This document shows, one piece after another, positions 18,543 to 30,421 of a stretch of 64,000 bases of DNA. A program made the position numbers and the translations under genes. The stretch is taken from the NCBI RefSeq assembly GCF_009729095.1, contig NZ_VTGX01000001.1, positions 868,001 through 932,000 of the forward strand, in the 5' to 3' direction. Under the pieces are notes generated by a model, which worked only from the letters and a program-made list of their open reading frames with translations, searched no databases and was not told the origin of the DNA. The stretch's first letter is position 1. Each line of letters opens with the position of its first letter. The stretch comes from Mycolicibacterium sp. CBMA 247 (lineage in GTDB: Bacteria > Actinomycetota > Actinomycetes > Mycobacteriales > Mycobacteriaceae).

Positions 18543-18579
18543 TTACCTACGGTAGCGTAACCTACGGCTCCGTAGGTTA
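18543..18579. promoter_or_regulatory. Operator upstream of desA3 (perfect palindrome plus degenerate copy)
   Basis: At 18558-18579 there are 10-bp perfect inverted arms, TAACCTACGG and CCGTAGGTTA, separated by CT. Immediately next to it, 18543-18560 carries a degenerate second copy (TTACCTACGG then GCGTAA). The same palindrome precedes the reductase gene at 19744-19763. This is typical of a TetR-family operator; the protein that binds it is not identifiable from the window. Confidence 0.75.
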
Positions 18580-18593
18580 CTAGTCAGTAAAGT

Positions 18594-19742
18594 CTAAACG
18601 TCCAGCACACAGTCGCCGGAAGCAGCCGAAACGCACGTCTGAATCCGGGTGCCGGGCTCATGCTCGACGCCGGTACGCAAGTCGCGCACATGCCCGTCGA
18701 CCAGGCCCACCACGCACGACTGACAGATACCCATCCGGCAGCCGAACGGCATCCGAATTCCGACCTGCTCCCCCGCGTCCATCAACGGCGTCGCGCCGTC
18801 AACGGTGACCTCCTTGCCGCTGCGCTCGAAGGTCACCGTGCCGCCGGCGCCGTGCGCGGCAGCCCGTGACACCGCGAACCGTTCCAGGTGCAGGTTGTCG
18901 GCGATCCCCGCGGCCACCCACACCCGCTCGGCGTCGTTGAGCATTCCTTCCGGCCCGCACGCCCACACCTGGCGCTCACGCCAATCGGGAACCACGTCGC
19001 CGATGTGCGCCAGATCCAGCCTGCCCTCGGTCCGCGTGCTGCGCAACAGCAGCCGGTAGCCGGGGTGCGCATCGTGCAGCGCCGCCAGCTCCGAGCCGAA
19101 CATCACATCGGATTCGGTTGGTGCGGAATGCACATGCACGATGTCGGTGATCTGGTCGCGGCGCACCAGCGTGCGCAGCATCGACATCACCGGGGTCACG
19201 CCCGAGCCGGCGGTCACGAACAACACCGATGCCGGCGCGGGATCGGGCATGACGAAGTTGCCCTGCGGGGCCGCCAGCCGCACCACCGTGCCCGGCTGCA
19301 GACCGTCGACCAGGTGCGTCGACAAGAACCCCTCGGGCATCGCCTTGACCGTGATCGCGATGGTGCGCGCGCCTGCCGAGGGGTTTCTCTCCGGCGTCGA
19401 GGTGAGCGAGTACGACCGCCAGCGCCAACGCCCGTCCACCAGCACGCCGATGCCGACGTACTGGCCGGGCTGATAGTCGAACGAGAATCCCCAGCCGGGT
19501 TTGATGACCAACGTCGCGGAGTCCGACGTTTCCCTCCGCACCTCGACCACCTTGCCGCGCAGCTCCCGCGCCGACCACAACGGGTTGGCGAGCTTGAGGT
19601 AATCGTCGGGCAGCAGCGGTGTGGTCACCTGACCGACGATGCGACGCAGCGCATTCCAGCCAGGGCGCCGCTCGGCGCCGGCAATCGTGGGACGGACCGT
19701 GTCGGCCACATTGGCCGAGACCTTGATATCGTTCTTGGCCAT
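18594..19742 (-). CDS. Ferredoxin-type NAD(P)H reductase, electron donor to DesA3 (Rv3230c-like)
   Basis: A 382-residue flavoprotein with three parts: an FAD domain (RSYSLTS near residue 109 and GQYVGIGV), a pyridine-nucleotide domain ([16 protein letters not shown]), and a C-terminal plant-type [2Fe-2S] ferredoxin with Cys ligands in CRMGICQSC and a distal QTC. This is the architecture of Rv3230c, which reduces DesA3 directly. The ATG (complement 19740-19742) lies one base from a perfect 20-bp palindrome, so the operator sits on or beside the transcription start. The gap to desA3 is 68 bp and contains its own operator, so the two genes may be separately but equally controlled. Confidence 0.92.
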   Translation of the reverse strand: MAKNDIKVSANVADTVRPTIAGAERRPGWNALRRIVGQVTTPLLPDDYLKLANPLWSARELRGKVVEVRRETSDSATLVIKPGWGFSFDYQPGQYVGIGVLVDGRWRWRSYSLTSTPERNPSAGARTIAITVKAMPEGFLSTHLVDGLQPGTVVRLAAPQGNFVMPDPAPASVLFVTAGSGVTPVMSMLRTLVRRDQITDIVHVHSAPTESDVMFGSELAALHDAHPGYRLLLRSTRTEGRLDLAHIGDVVPDWRERQVWACGPEGMLNDAERVWVAAGIADNLHLERFAVSRAAAHGAGGTVTFERSGKEVTVDGATPLMDAGEQVGIRMPFGCRMGICQSCVVGLVDGHVRDLRTGVEHEPGTRIQTCVSAASGDCVLDV

Positions 19743-19743
19743 G

Positions 19744-19763
19744 AACCTACGGTACCGTAGGTT
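19744..19763. promoter_or_regulatory. Palindromic operator upstream of the desaturase reductase
   Basis: A perfect 20-bp palindrome, AACCTACGG-TA-CCGTAGGTT, starts one base upstream of the reductase start codon. It matches the desA3 operator arm for arm. A further half-like site (CCGTAGTTA) lies at about 19770-19778. Confidence 0.75.
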
Positions 19764-19793
19764 ACCCGCCCGTAGTTAGTCCGATGACCGATG

Positions 19794-19874
19794 TCACGGT
19801 CCTGACACCAGGGCGTTCTTGTACGTTTTCCCGTCCTTCATGATCACTGTGACGTTTGCGTTCGGGGTCTGCGA
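19794..19874 (-). pseudogene. Possible remnant of an amidohydrolase C-terminus
   Basis: In the same frame as the upstream DUF6912 gene, directly after its stop codon, 26 codons read SQTPNANVTVIMKDGKTYKN then ALVSGP and a stop. The V-x-V-I-M-K-D-G-K-x-Y-K-N-A-L pattern is the usual C-terminus of imidazolonepropionase-like amidohydrolases. No start codon or upstream body is present. It could be a decayed gene end or chance; confidence is low. Confidence 0.33.
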
Positions 19875-20393
19875 TCAGAGCAGATCAAGCAGGAACGGCA
19901 ACTCCTGCGGGGCGTACCACGCCAGGTCGTGATCCTGGGCGTCTCCCACCGTGAGCTCGGCGTCCTCGTCCCCCAGATCCGCCTCGTCGATGACGACGAC
20001 CGCCGCCAGCACCGCCGACTCGGCGTCGGCATTGTCGACGTACACCGCGACGACGGAATCGATCGGCAGCGGCCCCGACAACCGCACCACAGCGTCGTCC
20101 AGGTCGGGACGAGCAGTCACCTCGACACCCTCACCCGTATCGGCCACCACCACTGCGCGGCGCGGCGGCAGGCCCGAATCCGACGGCAGATCCGCGGCGC
20201 CGGCCAGCAGCCGCACCGAGGCCAGGGCGGCTTCGCGCAACGCCACCTCGGCGAGTTCCTCGTCATCGCCCTCGGCATAGGCCTCCCGCAGCGTCGGGGT
20301 GACCGCGAACGCGGTCCCGTTCACGACGAGCAGGTGGCGGTCGGCGACAAGCTTCTGCAGGGCGACCAGGGTCGTCGGGATGTAGACGCGCAC
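19875..20393 (-). CDS. DUF6912 family protein (Rv3231c-like), function unknown
   Basis: A 172-residue protein starting at GTG (complement 20391-20393), MRVYIPTTLVALQKLVADRH. It is cytoplasmic by appearance: no signal peptide or membrane segment, many acidic residues, and the conserved-looking ends MRVYIPTTL and HDLAWYAPQELPFLLDLL. Rv3231c occupies the matching position in M. tuberculosis. It starts 9 bp after the end of the BCCT transporter gene on the same strand, so the two are probably co-transcribed. No catalytic motif was recognised. Confidence 0.8.
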   Translation of the reverse strand: MRVYIPTTLVALQKLVADRHLLVVNGTAFAVTPTLREAYAEGDDEELAEVALREAALASVRLLAGAADLPSDSGLPPRRAVVVADTGEGVEVTARPDLDDAVVRLSGPLPIDSVVAVYVDNADAESAVLAAVVVIDEADLGDEDAELTVGDAQDHDLAWYAPQELPFLLDLL

Positions 20394-20402
20394 ACCGCGA
20401 CA

Positions 20403-22205
20403 CTAACCGTCTTCGGCGTCCCTTCGGTCCTCGGCGTGCGGGTCCTTCTCCACGGAGATCACGAAGTCGTCGCCGTGCTGGGTGACACCGGAGACCACCG
20501 CACTGCTCACCGCCTCCGCGGCGTACTCACGACGGAGCACCAGCGGGTCCTGGCGCAGGTCGCGGACCAGGGCCACCGCGAGCCCCACCATCACCAGCAC
20601 GAACGGCAACGCCGCGATGATCGTGATGGTCTGCAGTCCGTTCAGCGCGTCCGCCCCGCCGACCAGCAGCATCACCGCCGCCACCGCACCGGTCGCCACA
20701 CCCCAGAAGATCACCGTCGGGCGGGTCGGTTTGATGGTGCCGCGCTCGGACAGCGAACCCATCACGATGGACGCGGCGTCGGCGCCTGACACGAAGAAGA
20801 TCGCCACCAGCACCATCACCACGATGCTGACGGCGGTGGCGATCGGGTACTGGTCGAGCAGGCTGAACAACTGCTGCTCGATGCTGCCCTTTCCGGCCAG
20901 GTCCGCCCCGTTCTGCTGCTCACGGATGGCAGCGCCGCCGAACACGCAGAACCACACCAGAGAGACCACGCTGGGCACGAACAGCACCCCGGCGATGAAC
21001 TGCCGGATCGTGCGGCCGCGCGAGATCCGGGCGATGAACATGCCGACGAACGGTGTCCAGGAGATCCACCACGCCCAGTAGAAGATCGTCCAGGTCTGCA
21101 GCCAGGTGTTCACCGCGTGACCCTCGGCCCCGCTGCGCGCCGACATCATCGCCAGCTGCTGGACATAACTGCCGACCGAGGTGGGAATCAGGTTGAGCAT
21201 GAACACCGTTGGGCCGACGACGAAGATGAACAGCGCCAGCGACAGGGCCAGCACCATGTTGATGTTGGACAGCCACTGAATACCGCGGGCGACCCCGGAC
21301 ACCGCCGACAGGACGAACGCGACGGTGAGGATCGTGATGATGACGACCAGGACGGCATTGCCGGTTTCACTGATCCCGGCGACGATGTGCAACCCGCTGC
21401 GGATCTGCAGCGCGCCGAGCCCCAACGAGGCGGCCGACCCGAACAACGTGGCGAAGATCGCCAGCATGTCGATGACCTTGCCCCACGGACCGTTGGCCCG
21501 CTCCCCGAGCAGAGGTTCGAACGCCGCGCTGACCAACTGCAATCGGCCCTTGCGGTACACCCCGTAGGCGATGGCCAGCCCGACGACTGCGTAGATCCCC
21601 CACGGGTGCAGAGTCCAGTGGAACAGCGTGGTGGCCATCGCGGTCTGGGTCGCGCCCGCATTGCCGGCCGGGCCGGTAGTCGGCGGTGGAGACGTGAAGT
21701 GCGACAACGGTTCTGACACTCCGAAGAACATCAGGCCGATTCCCATGCCGGCACTGAACATCATGGCGACCCATGACACCGTGTGGAATTCGGGTTCTTC
21801 GTCGTCACGGCCGAGCGGGATGTTGCCGTAACGACTTATCGCCAGCCAGATCACGAACACCACGAATCCCGAAGCGGTGAGGACGAACAGCCATCCGGTG
21901 TTGTTCATGATCCAACTCAGGGCGCCGGATGAGGCCGACGCCAATGATTCGGTGCTGAGGAATCCCCACACCAAGAACCCCAACGCGATCAGAGCGGTGA
22001 TACCGAACACCACCCAGTCGAGCCCCTCACGGCGGGTGTAGGCCTTCTGCTCGACCGGAATGTCGAGCACCGGATGATGGGGCGCAACCCCGGCGACCGC
22101 CTTGAGTGCGTCTTCAGTTTCCTTGACGAGGGATTTATTGACGATTGATTTCTTGACGTCTTGCGTGTGCTTGTCGTATCTACTTTTTCGTATCTCAGCC
22201 GGCAT
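20403..22205 (-). CDS. BCCT-family betaine/choline/carnitine transporter (BetP-like)
   Basis: A 600-residue integral membrane protein with about 12 hydrophobic segments. Diagnostic BCCT motifs: the glycine stretch SAGMGIGLMFFGVSEP near residue 150 and the aromatic core WTIFYWAWWISWTPFVGMF followed by ARISRGRTIRQFI. The N-terminus is charged (MPAEIRKSRYDKHTQ) and the C-terminus is hydrophilic and acidic (HAEDRRDAEDG), as in osmosensing BetP, where the tails regulate activity. The likely substrate is glycine betaine or a related quaternary amine with sodium. ATG 22205 is preferred to the in-frame TTG two codons upstream. Confidence 0.9.
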   Translation of the reverse strand: MPAEIRKSRYDKHTQDVKKSIVNKSLVKETEDALKAVAGVAPHHPVLDIPVEQKAYTRREGLDWVVFGITALIALGFLVWGFLSTESLASASSGALSWIMNNTGWLFVLTASGFVVFVIWLAISRYGNIPLGRDDEEPEFHTVSWVAMMFSAGMGIGLMFFGVSEPLSHFTSPPPTTGPAGNAGATQTAMATTLFHWTLHPWGIYAVVGLAIAYGVYRKGRLQLVSAAFEPLLGERANGPWGKVIDMLAIFATLFGSAASLGLGALQIRSGLHIVAGISETGNAVLVVIITILTVAFVLSAVSGVARGIQWLSNINMVLALSLALFIFVVGPTVFMLNLIPTSVGSYVQQLAMMSARSGAEGHAVNTWLQTWTIFYWAWWISWTPFVGMFIARISRGRTIRQFIAGVLFVPSVVSLVWFCVFGGAAIREQQNGADLAGKGSIEQQLFSLLDQYPIATAVSIVVMVLVAIFFVSGADAASIVMGSLSERGTIKPTRPTVIFWGVATGAVAAVMLLVGGADALNGLQTITIIAALPFVLVMVGLAVALVRDLRQDPLVLRREYAAEAVSSAVVSGVTQHGDDFVISVEKDPHAEDRRDAEDG

Positions 22206-22266
22206 GATCAATTCATCAGACCGCGAATTTCAGCTCAGGTCAAACACTTCACGCGTTTTACCGGGT

Positions 22267-23676
22267 TTACTTGGCCGCCTCGAGCAATTCCTCGAGCGAT
22301 TCGCGCAACAGGCTCGGCAACACGTCGACGTCGCTCATCGCATCCCGGTCGGCATTGATCCCGAAGTACAACATGCCGTCGTACGAGGTGACCCCGATGG
22401 CCAGAACCTGGTTCTGTAACAACGGCGGTACCGCATACGTCTCGAGCAGCTTGGTGCCCGCGACATACATCTGCTTCTGGGCGCCAGGCACATTGGTGAT
22501 CAGCAGGTTGAACAACCGCGCCGAGAAACCTGTCGCCACACGAATTCCCATGGCGTGCAAGGTCGGTGGCGCAAATCCGGACAGTGTCACGATGGTGCGC
22601 GCATCGACCAGACTGGCCGCGGTCGAATGCGATTCGGTGGCATGGGCGATCTGCGACAACCGCACCACCGGGTTGGCCTCACCGACCGGCAGGTCGACCA
22701 GGAACGGCGACACCTCGCTGATGGCCTGTCCCGGCCCGGAGGAATCCAGTTCGGCGTCCGGATACACCGACATCGGCGCCATCGCACGCACTGTGGTGCT
22801 CGGCGTCACCGGCTCCCCGCGCGACAGCAGCCAGTTGCGCAACGCGCCGGCCACCACGGCCAGGACGACGTCGTTGATGTCGCAGTTGTAGCGGGCCCGC
22901 ACCAGCCGGTAATCCTCCAAGCTGTGGTGGCCCACCGAGAACCTGCGGTTGCGCGAGACCGTGGTGTTCAGCGGGCTGCTGGGCGCGGTGCCGCGCGCCA
23001 CCGTTCGAGCCACGTCGGCAACCCGGCGTCCCACTGCCGCCAGCTCGCTGGCACTGGTGGCCACCTCGGTCACGGTGTCGCGCAGCGCGGCCAGCTGGCT
23101 CGTCGGCCGGGCGATCCACTCCCCGATGGCACCCAGCACCAACTGGCGGTCGCTGGGTTCGCGGGCCGGGATCCAGATGTCCTCACCGAACTCCGGCGGC
23201 TTCTGCGCACGGTCTACGATCACGTGCCCGATCTCGAGGGCAGTCATGCCGTTGACCAGCGCCTGGTGCGTCTTCGTGTAGATCGCGATCCGGTTGTTGG
23301 TCAGTCCTTCGACCAGGTACATCTCCCACAACGGACGAGTCCCGTCGAGCGGCCGCGAGCCGAGCCGGGCGATCAGGTCGTGCAACTGGGCATCACTGCC
23401 CGGAGACGGCAGCGCCGAGCGCCGGATGTGGTACGTGATGTCGAAATCCCGGTCGTCCACCCACACCGGCCGGGCCAGGCCCAGCCTCACCTCACGGACC
23501 TTCTGCCGGTAGCGCGGGATCTGCGGCAAACGATGCTCGACGGTCTCCAGCAGGGTCTCGTAGCTCAAGCCGGCTCGCGGCTTGCGCAGGATCGACAGCG
23601 TCCCGACGTACATCGGCGTAGCGGTGTCCTCCAGGTGGAAGAACGCTGCGTCGGACGCCGACAGTCTGCTCACCAT
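22267..23676 (-). CDS. WS/DGAT-family acyltransferase-like protein (Tgs3-like) with degenerate active site
   Basis: A 469-residue member of the wax ester synthase/diacylglycerol acyltransferase family, with family segments LSASDAAFFHLEDTATPMYVG, PLDGTRPLWEMYLVEGL and the C-terminal NVPGAQKQMYVAG. The catalytic HHxxxDG motif is altered: residues 137-143 read HQALVNG, so the general-base second His is Gln and the Asp is Asn. Location corresponds to Rv3233c/Rv3234c (tgs3). The protein may be inactive as an acyltransferase, use another residue or play a binding role. ATG at complement 23674-23676. Confidence 0.85.
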   Translation of the reverse strand: MVSRLSASDAAFFHLEDTATPMYVGTLSILRKPRAGLSYETLLETVEHRLPQIPRYRQKVREVRLGLARPVWVDDRDFDITYHIRRSALPSPGSDAQLHDLIARLGSRPLDGTRPLWEMYLVEGLTNNRIAIYTKTHQALVNGMTALEIGHVIVDRAQKPPEFGEDIWIPAREPSDRQLVLGAIGEWIARPTSQLAALRDTVTEVATSASELAAVGRRVADVARTVARGTAPSSPLNTTVSRNRRFSVGHHSLEDYRLVRARYNCDINDVVLAVVAGALRNWLLSRGEPVTPSTTVRAMAPMSVYPDAELDSSGPGQAISEVSPFLVDLPVGEANPVVRLSQIAHATESHSTAASLVDARTIVTLSGFAPPTLHAMGIRVATGFSARLFNLLITNVPGAQKQMYVAGTKLLETYAVPPLLQNQVLAIGVTSYDGMLYFGINADRDAMSDVDVLPSLLRESLEELLEAAK

Positions 23677-23798
23677 GCGGCGCCAACCTCCCCGTATCGC
23701 TCCGCTTGAACCCCGTCACGTTAACCGTCGATTCGGCCAGCGCGCAGCACGGGTGCTGCCAAAGTGTGACACCCCGCGTGTCGACCAGACGCCGAGCG

Positions 23799-25658
23799 TC
23801 AATTTCTTGCCGCCATCACCGAGAGCTCCCAACGCCCACCGCCCTGCAGCCGCAGCCGGGACCGGTGATGACGGTCGATCGTGGACCGATGCCCCACGCT
23901 GACCACCACACACTCGGGTAGCCGTTCGCGCAACAACGCATACATGGCGTCTTCGAGACCCTCGTCCAGCGCAGACGTCGACTCGTCGAGAAACACGACC
24001 CGAGGGCGGACCAGCAGCACCCGCGCGAACGACACTCGCTGTTGCTCGCCCAAGGACAGCACCGACGCCCAGTCGGCCTCCTCGCCCAGGCGCTCCGTCA
24101 AATGCCCAAGGGCCACCGCACGCAGCGTGTCCCGCAATTCGCTGTCGCTCACATCGGCAACCGGAAGTGGGTACACCACCGCGGCCTGTAGATCACCCAG
24201 TGGCAGGTACGGCAGCTGGGGCAGGAACAGCGTCTCCCATCCGCACGGATACTCCACCCGTCCGGCTGTCTGCGGCCACAACTCGGCCAGGCTTCGCAGC
24301 AGTGTGGTCTTACCGCACCCCGACGGCCCCTTCACCACGACACTGTCGCCAGGGTTCAACACCATGGTGAGGTCGGTGATCAGCGGACGCCCCTGCAGGT
24401 CATTGACGTTGACATCGGTGAGCGCGAGCGAATCCTGCGCGGTACCGACGGAGATCCGGGGCAGCTCCCGGGCCCGGTGATCGCTGTCGAGCATCTGATC
24501 GATGCGCATCAGGGCGGCCCGGTAGACCGTGAACTCGTCGTAGCTATCGCGGAAGAACGCCATTGCGCCACAGACGTTTCCGAAGGCCGCGACGGTCTGC
24601 AGCAGACCACCCAGGGTGATCTGGCCGGCGAAGAACCTGGGGGCCTGCACGATGTAGGGGATCATGCCGGTCGTCACGTCGCCGACGCCGCGGTTCCAAC
24701 CGTTGAGCCGCAGCTGGGCGAACACGATGCGCCACATGTTGGCGATGACCTCGGCGAACCGGGAGTGCAGCAGTTGGCGTTCGCGCTCGGAGCCCCGGTA
24801 GAACGCCACGCGCTCGGCACTGTCCCGCAGGCGCACCAATGCGTACCGGAAACTGGCGCTGAACCGTTCGTTGAGGAAGTTCAGCCGCACCAGCGGGCGG
24901 CCGACCCAGAATGCGATGACCGTGACCATGATCGAGAAGGCGATCGCCACGAAAACCATGGCCCGCGGAATCACCCAGCCGCCCAACTGCAATGGGCCCG
25001 ATAATTGCCACAGCACGCCGGTGAACATCACGATCAACAGCGACTTGTTCACTGCCCCGATGCTCATGTCCACCGACTTGGTGGTGAAGGTCTCGACGTC
25101 GGTCTGGATGCGTTGATCGGGGTTCTCCACCGGAGGGTCCAGAAAACGGTTGCGATAGAACGCATCACCACTCATCCAGTCGTCGACCAGGCGGGTGTTG
25201 AGCCAAACGCGCCAATGGATCGAGAAGACCCGGCGCAGGAACAGGTCGACCACCGTATAGATCACCGTGAGCGCCACCAGGATCCCGCTGATCGCAAACG
25301 ATGTCATGAACGCCTGGCGCGCGGCGTCCAACTTGTCCGCGTCGTGGGTGGCCAGCGCCTCCGACCCGGCCTGTACCGCGTTCATCAGGTCCGCGTACTG
25401 GTAGGTGAAGATCACCACCACCCGGGCCGAATACACGGTGTGCCACAGCATGAATGCCAGGAGCGCCCAGGTACGCCAACTGCCGGCACGGCTGAAGAAC
25501 GGGGCGTTGACCCGCCAGAACTGCTGCCCCCACCGGGTGAACCTCGCGACGACCAACGCCACCGCGAGAAACACCACGAGCGTGATCACCCACGCCTGGA
25601 GCGTCCACACCAGCGAGCGCAGCGGCTCCGCCGGCCAGTCGATGCTGGGCTGAACCAT
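23799..25658 (-). CDS. BacA/SbmA-type ABC transporter, fused membrane and ATPase domains
   Basis: A 619-residue protein with several membrane helices in residues ~20-300 and an ATPase at the C-terminus: Walker A GPSGCGKTT from residue 444, signature LSLGEQQR near 534, Walker B VVFLDE near 555. The membrane part carries FYRGSERERQLLHSRF and NPDQRIQTDVETFT, close to BacA (Rv1819c), which imports cobalamin, bleomycin and antimicrobial peptides. The genomic position differs from Rv1819c, so this is probably a paralogue and cargo is uncertain. ATG at complement 25656-25658. It is divergent from the Rv3235-like gene. Confidence 0.87.
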   Translation of the reverse strand: MVQPSIDWPAEPLRSLVWTLQAWVITLVVFLAVALVVARFTRWGQQFWRVNAPFFSRAGSWRTWALLAFMLWHTVYSARVVVIFTYQYADLMNAVQAGSEALATHDADKLDAARQAFMTSFAISGILVALTVIYTVVDLFLRRVFSIHWRVWLNTRLVDDWMSGDAFYRNRFLDPPVENPDQRIQTDVETFTTKSVDMSIGAVNKSLLIVMFTGVLWQLSGPLQLGGWVIPRAMVFVAIAFSIMVTVIAFWVGRPLVRLNFLNERFSASFRYALVRLRDSAERVAFYRGSERERQLLHSRFAEVIANMWRIVFAQLRLNGWNRGVGDVTTGMIPYIVQAPRFFAGQITLGGLLQTVAAFGNVCGAMAFFRDSYDEFTVYRAALMRIDQMLDSDHRARELPRISVGTAQDSLALTDVNVNDLQGRPLITDLTMVLNPGDSVVVKGPSGCGKTTLLRSLAELWPQTAGRVEYPCGWETLFLPQLPYLPLGDLQAAVVYPLPVADVSDSELRDTLRAVALGHLTERLGEEADWASVLSLGEQQRVSFARVLLVRPRVVFLDESTSALDEGLEDAMYALLRERLPECVVVSVGHRSTIDRHHRSRLRLQGGGRWELSVMAARN

Positions 25659-25815
25659 ACGTTCCCCCTGGTCAATGCCCGAGGTGAGGCAAACCCAACG
25701 CCTCGGAGGTGCTGCCCGCGCGCGTCACCGAATTCGACGTCACCTCGTCACGCTATCCGGCAGAGCTGGGCGCGCCCGATAATCGGTGCATCCGGCACGC
25801 CGGGCACATGCGATC

Positions 25816-26378
25816 ATGGACAGGTCTGCACCTCTCCAGCGGACGCGCCCTGTTCGTCGTTCACTGCTGGAGATTGCCGTGCCCATCCCGGAAACCACCC
25901 CGACACTGCTACCGCTGACCGCGCCGGTCATCGACTGCGAGCCGCCCGCCGTGGCGCTCGGAGCCACGCCGCCGGTTGCACCCTGCCCGGCACCGACGGT
26001 GCTGCGCAGACATACCCCACGCCGGTTGCGGTTGGTCGACCCCCAGCCCGAGCCCCAGCCCGAGCGGCAATTGCCGGCCGGCGCCGCACAGTTCGCCGAT
26101 ATGGCATTGCGCCGGGTCCTTGAGGTCGTCGACCGGCGCAGGCCACCCGCCCAGTTGAAGACCTTGATGAGCCAACTGCTGCTGGACGCGGTCGTCACCG
26201 CAGCCAAGACCCGCCACGGCACCACCGCCAGCCTGCGTCGGGTGGGGCTGCGCCCGGCCGCCCCACCCGCCACCGCGGAAGTTTTCGCCACCTACACCCG
26301 CGGCGCGCGGGTGCGCGCCATCGCCGGGCGTATCGAATTACGCAGTGGCCGTTGGCAGCTCACTGCGCTGCAGCTGGG

Positions 26379-26382
<4 letters not shown>
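25816..26382 (+). CDS. Rv3235-family protein, Ala/Pro/Arg-rich, function unknown
   Basis: A 188-residue protein if started at ATG 25816; GTG 25786 (longer) and GTG 25879, which has a GGAG ribosome site, are alternatives. The N-terminal half is proline- and alanine-rich and probably disordered ([15 protein letters not shown]). The C-terminal half is compact ([40 protein letters not shown]). Position between the WS/DGAT-like region and secA1 matches Rv3235. It overlaps the convergent secA1 stop by 4 bp. No motif gives a function. Confidence 0.72.
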
Positions 26383-29273
<2,891 letters not shown>

Positions 29274-29375
29274 GCTATTTCCCCTGTGGGTTCGATGGAT
29301 CCCGTGGGTGGGATCGCTCGGGCTTAGTTGAGGTCCATCGTAGGTGACCGGTCGAAGTCGCTGGTCTTAGTGGCG

Positions 29376-29430
29376 CGAAGACACAAAATCGCACCCCGGA
29401 TTGCTCCGAGGTGCGATTTTGTTTCTTCGT
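29376..29430 (-). terminator. Rho-independent-type terminator after hpf
   Basis: A 12-bp perfect stem, CAAAATCGCACC (29384-29395) with GGTGCGATTTTG (29410-29421), is extended by an outer CGAAG/CTTCG pairing. It starts 17 bp past the hpf stop codon on the minus strand and separates hpf from secA1. Confidence 0.8.
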
Positions 29431-29446
29431 GTCTGCCCGAGACGCT

Positions 29447-30130
29447 CTAGGCCAGGCGGATCAGCCCGTAGTCGTAGGCATGGCGGCGATAGACCACTGA
29501 CGGCCGGTCGCTCTCCTTGTCGTGGAACAGGAAGAAATCGTGGCCTACCAGCTCCATCTCGTAGAGGGCGTCGTCAACGGTCATCGGCCTCGCCGGGTGT
29601 TCCTTGGTCCGCACGATCCGGCCCGGCTCGTGCTCGTCAAGACCCTCGGCGGGCGCGTGGGCATCGCTGGGAACAGGTTGGGTGTCGAACAGCGACTCGT
29701 GTGCGGTCGCTTCGGCCAACGAAACCGGGGTCTTGTCGCCGTAGTGGATCTTGCGGCGGTCCTTGCTCCGGCGCAGCCTGCCCTCGAGTTTGCCGGCCGC
29801 TGACTCCAGCGCGGCATAGAAACTGTCAGCGCAGGCCTCGCCCCGCACCACCGGGCCACGGCCCCGGGCCGTGATCTCGACGTGCTGGCAGTTTTTGCGT
29901 TGACGGCGGTTGCGTTCGTGGTCGAGTTCGACGTCGAACAGGTAGATGGTGCGGTCGAACCGCTCCAGGCGCGACAACTTCTCCGAGACGTACGTGCGGA
30001 AGTGATCGGGAACTTCAACATTGCGACCTTTGACCACAACCTCTGCGCTCGGCTCCGGGGTGGTGTTGGTGACCTGCTCGTCAGGGTCGACCACCATGGT
30101 GAGGCTTGAATCCGGGGAATGGGTTGACAT
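29447..30130 (-). CDS. hpf: Long-form ribosome hibernation promoting factor (mycobacterial protein Y)
   Basis: A 227-residue HPF. ATG 30130 (MSTHSPDSSLTMVVD) is chosen over an in-frame codon at 30166. The N-terminal RMF/HPF domain covers residues ~42-140 (VVVKGRNVEVPDHFRTYVSEKL), and the C-terminal dimerization domain ~175-227 holds PMTVDDALYEMELVGHDFFLF and SVVYRRHAYDYGLI. In M. smegmatis the protein (MPY) binds 70S ribosomes at low zinc or in stationary phase and blocks the decoding site. Position matches Rv3241c. The 291-bp upstream gap is available for regulation. Confidence 0.93.
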   Translation of the reverse strand: MSTHSPDSSLTMVVDPDEQVTNTTPEPSAEVVVKGRNVEVPDHFRTYVSEKLSRLERFDRTIYLFDVELDHERNRRQRKNCQHVEITARGRGPVVRGEACADSFYAALESAAGKLEGRLRRSKDRRKIHYGDKTPVSLAEATAHESLFDTQPVPSDAHAPAEGLDEHEPGRIVRTKEHPARPMTVDDALYEMELVGHDFFLFHDKESDRPSVVYRRHAYDYGLIRLA

Positions 30131-30421
30131 ACTCGGCAACTCGTTTCTCTCAGTTGTCACACGCATCGTGCGTGCCGGACTTCTTCAACGAATCGCGACG
30201 ATGGGCCGGAAAGTTTGCTCCACCCATCGGCGCAAGGTGTCGGGTACTCACCTCCTACCGTTGATCGGTGAAGTGGCGCTGGGTTCTCGGAGCGCCGCCG
30301 TGAGTCATTCACGGGTGGTTGCTGCCGACGGTAGTCCGTATTCACCCACTCGTGCCACCAATTTCAGAGACGTGTTTTCAGTTCGTCATGTTGGTTTGGT
30401 CTCACCGAAATGACGGGCACG
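30131..30421. other. Intergenic region between hpf and the comF-like gene
   Basis: This 291-bp stretch contains no convincing gene on either strand. It must hold the hpf promoter. A weak hairpin (about 30294-30318, arms CCGTGA/TCACGG) could end the comF-like transcript. No sigma consensus could be assigned with confidence. Confidence 0.5.

Noticed and set aside
23744..23759. Terminator hairpin (GCAGCAC/GTGCTGC) after the BacA-like gene
   Set aside because: The loop is only two bases, so the inner pairs cannot form and the remaining stem is too short to call.
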